Assembly: GCA_018262385.1 (NCBI GenBank)
Contig: JAGSPQ010000099.1
Coordinates: 1 to 8,418, forward strand
Direction: 5' to 3'
DNA: 8,418 nt
Origin: Myxococcaceae bacterium
GTDB taxonomy: Bacteria; Myxococcota; Myxococcia; Myxococcales; Myxococcaceae
Within the stretch, counting starts at the first letter, position 1, and each line of letters begins with the position of its first letter. Of the stretch, positions 1 to 5,427 are shown piece by piece. The position numbers were made by a program, and so were the translations under genes. Under the pieces are notes generated by a model. That model was not told the DNA's origin, ran no database searches, and worked only from the letters and a program-made list of their open reading frames with translations.

Positions 1-119
1 GAGGAGTGGCATCCCTCTCGCTGCTGGGGGACAAGTGCGTCGGACTCGACTTCGGGTTCGACGCGGGCGCTCAGGCCTTCGTGCCGACCTGGAGAACGAA
101 GAAGGGCTGCAAACCGTAA
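1..119 (+). CDS. C-terminal end of an unidentified upstream protein (partial)
   Basis: The frame beginning at base 3 is open from the window edge to a TAA at 117-119 and gives 38 residues, ending WRTKKGCKP. I call it coding because most of its third codon positions are G or C, as in the genes downstream, and because its stop lies two bases before the ATG of the next gene, as in a tight operon. The other two forward frames give arginine-rich, shadow-like translations. The segment contains GDKCVGLDFGFDAG and two cysteines. I do not recognise a family and assign no function. The true start is left of the window; a very short gene starting at the GTG at 6 is possible but less likely. Confidence 0.5.
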   Translation, partial: GVASLSLLGDKCVGLDFGFDAGAQAFVPTWRTKKGCKP

Positions 120-121
120 CC

Positions 122-739
122 ATGGCCACCATTGCTCCGATCATCGAAGTCGACCCGGTTCATCCCCAGCCCCGCCACGTCGAACGCGCCGCCGAGGTCC
201 TCGAGAGCGGCGGGCTGATCGCCTACCCGACCGACACCTATTACGGGATCGGCTGTGACCTGATGTCGAAGAAGGGCATCGACCGCCTCTACGCGCTCAA
301 GGATCGCGACCGGAAGAAGCCGATGTCGTTCCTCTGCGCGGACCTGTCGGACGTCTCGCAGTACGCGATCGTCAGCAACTTCGGCTACCGGACGATGAAG
401 CAGCTGACCCCCGGCCCGTTCACCTTCGTGCTCGAGGCGACCAAGATCGTCCCCCAGATCATGCAGACCAGGCAGCGGCACGTCGGGATCCGGGTCCCCC
501 AGGCGCCGCTGATGCTGGCGATCGTGGCGCGGCTGGGCCGGCCGGTGGTGACCACCTCGGCCCTCGACGCCGAAGGGACCCCGCTGATCGACGCCGGATC
601 GATCAAGGACGAGCTGGGGCACCGGCTGGACCTGATCCTCGATGGGGGCGTGCAGCCGGCCGAGCCGTCGACGGTGGTGTCGCTGGTCGGCGATCAAATT
701 GAGGTGTTGCGGCAGGGCAAGGGCATCATCGTGGTGTGA
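122..739 (+). CDS. yciO: YciO-like protein of the YrdC/Sua5/TsaC fold (threonylcarbamoyl-AMP synthase superfamily)
   Basis: This 205-residue protein spans one YrdC-type domain, the nucleotide- and RNA-binding fold of the enzymes that make threonylcarbamoyl-AMP for the tRNA t6A37 modification. Visible motifs are YPTDTYYGIGC (35-45), LKDRDRKKPMSFLC (59-72), TPGPFTFVLEATK (96-108), VGIRVP (121-126) and STVV (183-186). Length and wording match E. coli YciO (about 206 residues) better than TsaC or Sua5, and the C-terminal Sua5 domain is absent. The K-x-R pair is kept (K60, R62), but the TsaC-type S-x-N motif reads TSAL (145-148), so the asparagine is missing. Automatic annotation would probably call it threonylcarbamoyl-AMP synthase; true t6A activity is uncertain. 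I chose the ATG at 122 because the fold begins just after it and the upstream gene ends at 119. A GTG at 35 would add 29 arginine-rich residues that overlap that gene. A purine stretch (98-105) is a weak, distant ribosome site. Confidence 0.88.
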   Translation: MATIAPIIEVDPVHPQPRHVERAAEVLESGGLIAYPTDTYYGIGCDLMSKKGIDRLYALKDRDRKKPMSFLCADLSDVSQYAIVSNFGYRTMKQLTPGPFTFVLEATKIVPQIMQTRQRHVGIRVPQAPLMLAIVARLGRPVVTTSALDAEGTPLIDAGSIKDELGHRLDLILDGGVQPAEPSTVVSLVGDQIEVLRQGKGIIVV

Positions 740-1674
740 CGAAGCGACCGCCTCCCCGGGTCATCAAGCCCACCCCGTTCGATCCGCTGCTCGATGCGTG
801 GATCGGGTTCCTTCGCGCCGAGCGCAACTCGTCGCCGCGCACGATCGAGGCCTACGCCAACGACGTGCGGCTGTGGCTGGAGGACGCGCACGATCAGCAG
901 CTCGACCCCACCGCGGTGACCCGGGACGAGGTGCTCGAGCACCTGGCGACGCTGCAGGGCAGGGGGCTGGGGCCGCGCAGCCGGGCGCGCCACCTGGCGT
1001 CGCTGCGCGGGTTTCACCGGTTCCTCCTCGACGAGAAGCTGGCGGCGAAGAACCCGACCGAGGATCTCGACACTCCCCGCCACGCGCGCAAGTTGCCGGT
1101 CTACCTGACCCTGCCCGAGGTGGAGGCGCTGCTCGCCGCTCCGGACGAGAAGACGATGGCGGGGCAGCGGGATCGCGCGATGCTCGAGGTGCTCTACGCC
1201 ACCGGGCTGCGCGTCTCCGAGCTGATCAGGCTGACGATCGCCGACGTGAACCTGCGCGACGGCTTCCTGATCGCCTTCGGCAAGGGCCGGAAGGAACGGG
1301 TGGTTCCCCTGGGAAAGAAGGCGATCGCGCAGGTGCAGCAGTACCTGGCGACCGCGCGCGGCGGGCTGCTCAAAGGGCGGCAGTCGCAGGCGCTGTTCGT
1401 CACGCCGCGCGGCTCGGGCTTCTCGCGCATGGGGCTGTGGAAGCTGATCCGGCGGCACGCGTTCACCGCCGGGATCACCAAGCAGCTCTCGCCCCACAAG
1501 CTGCGGCACTCGTTCGCCACCCACCTGGTCGAGCGCGGCGCGGACCTGCGGGCGGTGCAGCAGATGCTGGGCCACGCGGACCTGGCGACCACCCAGATCT
1601 ACACCCACGTCAGCTCGACCCGGCTGCGCGGGGTCTACGACGCGGCTCACCCGCGGGGGCGCAAGACGAAGTAA
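736..1674 (+). CDS. xerD: Tyrosine site-specific recombinase XerD
   Basis: The product (312 residues) is a tyrosine recombinase that resolves chromosome dimers at the dif site, normally with XerC and FtsK. The N-terminal SAM-like core-binding domain covers about residues 14-104 and the catalytic domain about 120-305. All catalytic residues are visible: R159 in ATGLRVSE, K183 in GKGRKER, H254 and R257 in SPHKLRHSF, H280 in LGHADL, and nucleophile Y289 in QIYTHV. Their spacing matches E. coli XerD (R148, K172, H244, R247, H270, Y279) with a 10-11 residue offset. The segment LPVYLTLPEVEALL and the AHPRG ending also favour XerD over XerC or an integron or phage integrase. Translation starts at a GTG that overlaps the previous stop by four bases (GTGA), which suggests coupling. 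No att sites or phage genes lie nearby, so it looks like the housekeeping enzyme. Whether a separate XerC exists cannot be seen here. Confidence 0.93.
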   Translation: MTKRPPPRVIKPTPFDPLLDAWIGFLRAERNSSPRTIEAYANDVRLWLEDAHDQQLDPTAVTRDEVLEHLATLQGRGLGPRSRARHLASLRGFHRFLLDEKLAAKNPTEDLDTPRHARKLPVYLTLPEVEALLAAPDEKTMAGQRDRAMLEVLYATGLRVSELIRLTIADVNLRDGFLIAFGKGRKERVVPLGKKAIAQVQQYLATARGGLLKGRQSQALFVTPRGSGFSRMGLWKLIRRHAFTAGITKQLSPHKLRHSFATHLVERGADLRAVQQMLGHADLATTQIYTHVSSTRLRGVYDAAHPRGRKTK

Positions 1675-1678
1675 GAGG
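1673..1678 (+). promoter_or_regulatory. Ribosome binding site of trpS
   Basis: AAGAGG overlaps the xerD stop codon and lies nine bases before the trpS ATG. It is one of only two good Shine-Dalgarno matches in the window and fixes the trpS start at 1688. The short spacing to xerD suggests a shared transcript. Confidence 0.7.
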
Positions 1679-1687
1679 TTTGCCGCG

Positions 1688-2686
1688 ATGAGAATTCTTT
1701 CGGGCGTGCAGTCCTCGGGGCAGCTCCACCTCGGCAACTACTACGGCGCGATCCGCCAGTTCGTGAAGCTGCAGGACGAGGGCGAGGCGCTGTACTTCAT
1801 CGCCAACCTCCACGCGCTCACCAGCCTTCGCGACCCGGTGCTCGCGCGCAAATACACCTTCGAGATCGCGCTCGCCTTCCTCGCCCTCGGAGTCGACCCG
1901 CGCCGGGCGACCCTGTTCCGCCACAGCGACATCCCCGAGGTCACCGAGCTGTACTGGATCCTCGGCACCGTGGTCCCGGTCAGCAACCTGGAGAGCGCCC
2001 ACAGCTACCGGGACAAGCTCGAGAACCAGAAGATCCAGCACCCCGAGTTCGGGCTGATGGCCTACCCGGTGCTGATGGCGGCCGACATCCTGCTCTACGA
2101 CACCGACGTGGTTCCGGTCGGCAAGGACCAGGTGCAGCACCTCGAGTTCGCCCGCGACTGGGCGACCAAGTTCAACATCGCCTACTCGCCCGGCTACGAC
2201 CCGGCGAAGAAGGACTCCGGCGGGCTGCTCAAGCTGCCGACCGCGCGGGTCCAGGCGGAGACCGCGGTCGTCCCCGGGACCAACGGCGGGAAGATGTCGA
2301 AGTCGCAGAACAACACCATCACCCTCTTCGGCACCGACAAAGAGGTCGAGAAGGCGATCAAGGGAATCAAGACCGACTCGGCCGCGGTCGAGTCGCCCAA
2401 GCCGACCGAGAACGCGCCGCTCTACGATCTGCTCAAGCTGATGGCGCCGCCGGGCGAGTGGGCGGCGATCGACGCCGAGTGGAAGGCGGGCGGGAAGGGC
2501 TACGGCCACTTCAAGGGCAAGCTGATCGAGTCCTACCACGCGACCTTCGACGGCCCGCGCAAGGTGTACGCCGAGCTGGCGGCCAACCCGGACGAGGTCG
2601 AGAAGATCCTTCAGGCCGGAGCGCAGAAAGCCCGGGAATACGCCGCGCCGGTGATCAAGCGGGTGCGGGCGGCGGTCGGCCTGTAG
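1688..2686 (+). CDS. trpS: Tryptophanyl-tRNA synthetase
   Basis: TrpS charges tRNA-Trp with tryptophan using ATP, in the cytoplasm. The 332-residue length is that of a standard bacterial class Ic TrpRS (E. coli about 334). The HIGH-type signature is HLGN (14-17) within SSGQLHLGNYYGA, and the KMSKS loop is intact at 202-206 in GGKMSKSQNN. Other family landmarks are YPVLMAADILLY (126-137), which helps form the tryptophan pocket, and VPVGKDQVQHLE (142-153). The C-terminal helical anticodon-binding region runs from about 215 to the end. The start is supported by AAGAGG nine bases upstream. I see no T-box or attenuator ahead of it; it probably depends on transcription from upstream. The gene is complete and looks like the housekeeping enzyme. 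The following gap contains inverted repeats, so this may be the last gene of the first transcription unit. Confidence 0.97.
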   Translation: MRILSGVQSSGQLHLGNYYGAIRQFVKLQDEGEALYFIANLHALTSLRDPVLARKYTFEIALAFLALGVDPRRATLFRHSDIPEVTELYWILGTVVPVSNLESAHSYRDKLENQKIQHPEFGLMAYPVLMAADILLYDTDVVPVGKDQVQHLEFARDWATKFNIAYSPGYDPAKKDSGGLLKLPTARVQAETAVVPGTNGGKMSKSQNNTITLFGTDKEVEKAIKGIKTDSAAVESPKPTENAPLYDLLKLMAPPGEWAAIDAEWKAGGKGYGHFKGKLIESYHATFDGPRKVYAELAANPDEVEKILQAGAQKAREYAAPVIKRVRAAVGL

Positions 2687-2694
2687 GGGCCGGC
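2675..2694 (+). other. Small GC hairpin over the trpS stop codon
   Basis: GTCGGCC (2675-2681) can pair with GGCCGGC (2688-2694), including one G-T wobble, across the six-base loop TGTAGG that holds the TAG stop. No T-run follows, so it is not a classical intrinsic terminator. In DNA this GC-rich such a stem can arise by chance. It could contribute to Rho-dependent termination or RNA stability, but this is only inference. Confidence 0.3.
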
Positions 2695-2709
2695 GCCTCG
2701 ACTCTGAAA

Positions 2710-2762
2710 ACCACCGGTGGTAGTCCCTTTTCTCTCGTGAAAGTCGCCGGGCCGGTACCACC
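2710..2762 (+). repeat. Inverted repeats with shared arms in the trpS-scpA gap
   Basis: ACCACC (2710-2715) is followed directly by GGTGGT (2716-2721), making a perfect 12-base palindrome. A further TACCACC at 2756-2762 is the exact reverse complement of GGTGGTA (2716-2722). The middle arm can therefore pair with only one partner at a time. In DNA the palindrome could be a dimeric repressor operator; in RNA the distal pair could form a seven-base stem with a 33-base loop. Neither role is demonstrated. Confidence 0.45.
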
Positions 2763-2778
2763 AGAAGAAGTCAGCGAT

Positions 2779-2791
2779 GGGCTCTCAGCCC
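2779..2791 (+). other. Short hairpin immediately before the scpA start codon
   Basis: GGGCT (2779-2783), loop CTC, and AGCCC (2787-2791) form a perfect five-base stem ending two bases before the ATG at 2794. It occupies the place where a Shine-Dalgarno sequence would be expected. The flanks carry the direct repeat CGATGG (2775-2780 and 2792-2797). It could lower scpA translation, or simply mean that the start or the ribosome recognition is unusual. Confidence 0.35.
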
Positions 2792-2793
2792 CG

Positions 2794-3579
2794 ATGGATG
2801 CCTTCCGCATCGCGCTGCCGAACTTCGAGGGCCCGCTCGATCTGCTGCTGCACCTGATCCGCGAGCACCAGGTCGACATCCTCGACATCCCGATCGCGCT
2901 GATTACCGAGAAGTACCTCGCCCACCTCGAGCTGATGCGCGAGATCAACCTCGACATCGCGGGCGAGTTTCTGGTGATGGCCGCCACGCTGCTGCACCTG
3001 AAGTCCCGGATGCTGCTGCCGAAGGACGAGGTGCCCGCGCTGGAAGGCGAGGCGCCGGTCGACACCGGCGATCCCCGGGCTGAGCTGGTGCACCGGCTGC
3101 TCGAGTACCAGAAGTACAAGCACGCGGCCGATCAGTTCCTCACCGCCGACCTGCTCGATCGCGACGTCTTCTCGCGCAAGGTCTCGATCGATCGGGTCGG
3201 GCTCGACCCGGAAGACGTCGGCTTCAAGGAGATCTCGGTCTTCAAGCTGATCGAGGCGCTCGACCGGGTGCTCCAGGCGCTCGAGCCGAAGTTCCAGCAC
3301 CAGGTGGTCCGCGATCGGCTGAGCCTGTCGGACGCGATCCACGCGATCGCCGACCAGCTGGCGAAGTCGGGGCCGGTGAAGTTTCTCGAGCTGTTCACCG
3401 GCGTGCGCACCCGCTCGGCGGTAGTGATCACCTTCCTTGCGCTGCTCGAGATGGCGAAGCTGAAGCTGATCCGCCTCTTCCAGGGCGAGGGTGAGTCCGA
3501 GATCCTGGTCCAGGCCAAGGGCGACGCGTTGAGCGACCTCGAGCAGAAGGTCCCAGAAGGAACCGATGAATACCAATGA
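2794..3579 (+). CDS. scpA: Segregation and condensation protein A (kleisin)
   Basis: ScpA is the kleisin of the bacterial Smc-ScpA-ScpB condensin. It bridges the two Smc heads and helps organise and separate sister chromosomes. From the ATG at 2794 the product has 261 residues, the normal size. The N-terminal kleisin segment that contacts the Smc neck contains FEGPLDLLLHLI (11-22) and DIPIALITEKYL (31-42), then EFLVMAATLLHLKSRMLLP (58-76). The centre (about 80-180) is where ScpB normally binds. The C-terminal winged helix that meets the Smc head ends in FLALLEMAKLKLIRLFQ (214-230). I chose 2794 because homology begins directly after it; the in-frame GTG at 2737 would add 19 residues with atypical codon use. 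Neither start has a good ribosome site. The last 14 bases overlap scpB, which fits co-production of complex partners. No smc gene is in the window. Confidence 0.94.
   Translation: MDAFRIALPNFEGPLDLLLHLIREHQVDILDIPIALITEKYLAHLELMREINLDIAGEFLVMAATLLHLKSRMLLPKDEVPALEGEAPVDTGDPRAELVHRLLEYQKYKHAADQFLTADLLDRDVFSRKVSIDRVGLDPEDVGFKEISVFKLIEALDRVLQALEPKFQHQVVRDRLSLSDAIHAIADQLAKSGPVKFLELFTGVRTRSAVVITFLALLEMAKLKLIRLFQGEGESEILVQAKGDALSDLEQKVPEGTDEYQ
3555..3561 (+). promoter_or_regulatory. Ribosome binding site of scpB, inside scpA
   Basis: AGAAGGA lies within the last scpA codons, four bases before the ATG at 3566. It decides the scpB start and points to translational coupling of the two subunits. Confidence 0.65.
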
Positions 3580-4534
3580 TCCCAAGCATGTCCTGAGCCC
3601 CGCCGAAGGGCCGTTCACCGAGGACGAAGTCGCCTCGGTCACCACTCCTCCCGCGGGAGATCCCGAGCTCGACGAGATCGATCCGGCCGAGATCGAAGCG
3701 ACCAACGACGAGCCGGAGACGTCGTTCGAGAAGCTGGTGGGGAAGGGCAAGCGGCTGTCGGACGAGCGGGTCCGCACCATCGTCGAGAGCCTGCTGTTCG
3801 TGACCGACAAGCCGCTCGCGCTCGAGCAGCTGCACGAGGCGACCGGAATCGCGCCGGAGAAGATCACCAAGGCGCTCTCGAAGCTGCAGGGGATGCGCCG
3901 CGAGGGGATCAGCGGAATCGTGCTCCACGAGGTCGGCGGCGGCTGGCAGCTGCGCACCGATCCGGGGTCGGCGGAGTACGTGCGCCGGTACTTGAAGGTC
4001 AAGCCGCAGCGGCTGACCCGCGCCGCGGTCGAGACGATGGCGATCATCGCGTACCGACAGCCCGTCACCCGCCCGGAGATCGAAGACATCCGCGGGGTCG
4101 ACACCGGCGCGGTGCTCAAGGCGCTGCTCGAGCGCCGGCTGATCAAGATCCTCGGCAAGAAGGAAGAGGTCGGCCGCCCGATCCTCTACGGCACCACCCG
4201 CGAGTTCCTCGAGTTCTTCGCGATCAAGGATCTCTCTTCGCTGCCCACGCTGCGCGAGTTCCAGGAGCTGTCGGAAGAGCACCAGGAGATCGTCGAGAAG
4301 GAAGCGCCTCCGAAGATCGACGACACGATCGAGACCCTCGCCGACCCGATGTTCAAGCAGCGGCTCGAGGCGCAGACCGCGGCCTCGGAGGCTGCGCTGG
4401 CCGAGCTCGAGGCGGCGATCGACGGCGCCGACGTCACCAGCAAGGCCACCCAGGCGCTGCTGGGCACCACCGCTCCGGACGGTTCTCCGCTGCCGCCGCC
4501 TCCTCCGGCTCCGCCGTCCGAGCCCCTCACCTGA
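3566..4534 (+). CDS. scpB: Segregation and condensation protein B
   Basis: ScpB is the dimeric winged-helix (KITE) partner that binds the middle of ScpA in the Smc condensin. The conserved part begins about residue 66 with DERVRTIVESLLFVTDKPL and the first winged helix. The second follows with the family signature LTRAAVETMAIIAYRQPVT (150-168), then EIEDIRGVD (171-179) and GRPILYGTTREFLEFF (203-218). At 322 residues it is much longer than B. subtilis ScpB (about 197). The excess is an acidic N-terminal tail (about 1-65) and a C-terminal tail (about 235-322) with an EALAELEAA-like helical stretch and a proline run near 309-318. Both tails look disordered or helical and have no domain I recognise. 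The start has a good ribosome site, and the first 14 bases overlap scpA. The gene is followed five bases later by the pseudouridine synthase. Confidence 0.94.
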   Translation: MNTNDPKHVLSPAEGPFTEDEVASVTTPPAGDPELDEIDPAEIEATNDEPETSFEKLVGKGKRLSDERVRTIVESLLFVTDKPLALEQLHEATGIAPEKITKALSKLQGMRREGISGIVLHEVGGGWQLRTDPGSAEYVRRYLKVKPQRLTRAAVETMAIIAYRQPVTRPEIEDIRGVDTGAVLKALLERRLIKILGKKEEVGRPILYGTTREFLEFFAIKDLSSLPTLREFQELSEEHQEIVEKEAPPKIDDTIETLADPMFKQRLEAQTAASEAALAELEAAIDGADVTSKATQALLGTTAPDGSPLPPPPPAPPSEPLT

Positions 4535-4539
4535 GCCCA

Positions 4540-5412
4540 ATGAACACCGAACGCCTTCAGAAGTACCTCTCGCGCGCCGGAGTCGCTTCCCGCCGTCACG
4601 CCGAGCTGATGATCACCGAGGGCCGGGTCTGGGTGAACGGCAAGAAGGTCACCGTGCTGGGGACCAAGGTCGATCCCGAGGTCGACCAGGTCACCGTCGA
4701 CGGCCGCTCGGTCGCGGTCGCCGACGAGCGCACCTACCTGCTGCTCTACAAACCGCCCAACGTGGTCACCACCCTGCAGGATCCTCAAGGGCGGCCGACC
4801 GTCGCCGACTTCTTCACCCCCGGCGAGAGCCGGGTGTTCCCGATAGGCCGGCTGGACTACGACGCCGAAGGGGCGCTGCTGCTCACCGACGACGGCGATC
4901 TGGCCAACAAGCTGATGCACCCGAAGTTCGGGGTCGAGCGGACCTACCTGGTGAAGGTGAAGGGGATTCCTTCCGAGAGCGCGCTCGAGAAGCTGCGGGG
5001 CGGAGTGCGGCTGGAAGACGGGATGGCGACCCCGAAGACGGTCGAGCGCTACGAGACGGCCGAGAAGAACACCTGGATCAAGCTGGTGGTGACCGAAGGG
5101 CGGCCGCACCTGATCAAGCGGCTGTGCGCGGCGATCGGCCACCCGGTGCTGCGCCTGTTCCGGCCCTCGCACGCGGGGATCAATCTCGCCGGCCTTCGCC
5201 CCGGGCAGATCCGGCGGCTGCAGGCGGACGAAGTGCGGACGCTGATGGCGGTCGCGGGGGGAGAAGCCGCTCCCCCGACCGAGCTGAAGCTGCCGGCCCG
5301 CCGTCACCGGGCGGAAGAAGAGTCGGCGCAGGCGGCGCAGGGCGAGGAGAGCCCCCGTCCGGAGCGCAACGAACGCCGGCAACCACAAGGTCGCGGGTTC
5401 AAGCAGCGTTGA
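4540..5412 (+). CDS. rluB: rRNA pseudouridine synthase, RsuA/RluB type
   Basis: The enzyme isomerises a specific rRNA uridine to pseudouridine; RluB of E. coli acts on U2605 of 23S rRNA. The 290-residue product has an N-terminal S4 RNA-binding domain (about 3-50: LQKYLSRAGVASRRHAE, then EGRVWVNG) and a catalytic domain from about 65. The active-site motif is GRLDYDAEGALLLT (103-116), with D106 the expected catalytic aspartate, and LANKLMHPKF follows at 121-130. The late family motif, usually close to EGRNRxVRRM, reads EGRPHLIKRL here (186-195), so two usual residues differ. From about 250 there is a 40-residue basic, probably disordered tail rich in Arg, Glu and Gln. The gene starts five bases after the scpB stop with no clear Shine-Dalgarno, so it probably relies on coupling. 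Position next to scpAB favours rluB; RsuA or another subfamily cannot be excluded. Confidence 0.9.
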   Translation: MNTERLQKYLSRAGVASRRHAELMITEGRVWVNGKKVTVLGTKVDPEVDQVTVDGRSVAVADERTYLLLYKPPNVVTTLQDPQGRPTVADFFTPGESRVFPIGRLDYDAEGALLLTDDGDLANKLMHPKFGVERTYLVKVKGIPSESALEKLRGGVRLEDGMATPKTVERYETAEKNTWIKLVVTEGRPHLIKRLCAAIGHPVLRLFRPSHAGINLAGLRPGQIRRLQADEVRTLMAVAGGEAAPPTELKLPARRHRAEEESAQAAQGEESPRPERNERRQPQGRGFKQR

Positions 5413-5427
5413 TATAAGCGGGAACCA

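Larger units (their letters stand above)
2687..2793 (+). other. Intergenic gap and putative scpAB leader
   Basis: This is the largest non-coding stretch in the window. It is less GC-biased than the genes and includes the pyrimidine stretch CCCTTTTCTCTC (2725-2736). If read in the scpA frame, its codons often end in A, which argues against translation. It holds a 12-base palindrome with a second arm downstream (2710-2762) and a short hairpin next to the scpA ATG (2779-2791). I see no convincing -35/-10 pair, no sigma-54 box and no T-tailed terminator. A promoter here is plausible from the spacing but not shown. Confidence 0.45.

Noticed and set aside
35..121. Upstream GTG start extending the YciO-like protein by 29 residues
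   Set aside because: The extension is arginine-rich, lies outside the fold, and overlaps a better coding frame that ends at 119.
736..1674. XerD-like gene as a phage or integron integrase marking a mobile element
   Set aside because: Sequence and spacing of the catalytic residues match housekeeping XerD, and no attachment repeats, tRNA gene or cargo genes flank it.
642..1691. A 349-codon + strand open frame overlapping xerD in another frame
   Set aside because: Translation is Arg-, Ala- and Gly-rich without motifs, while the xerD frame shows every catalytic residue.
2675..2694. Intrinsic terminator after trpS
   Set aside because: The hairpin is short and no T-run follows it; it is kept only as a possible RNA structure.
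2718..2736. Sigma-54-like promoter in the trpS-scpA gap
   Set aside because: After the GG at 2719-2720 the required GC is not at the correct spacing; the match is only partial.
1610..2761. A 383-codon - strand open frame opposite trpS
   Set aside because: Same cause: low-complexity Arg/Val/Leu/Gly translation with no motif, lying over an unmistakable TrpS.
5394..5409. GGTTCAAGC resembling a tRNA T-loop
   Set aside because: The flanks do not form the T-stem, no other tRNA arm is present, and the bases encode the end of the rluB product.
5413..5418. TATAAG as a -10 box for the HEAT gene
   Set aside because: There is no -35 match at the right distance, and the site is only ten bases from the ATG. 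It is probably chance in a short spacer.
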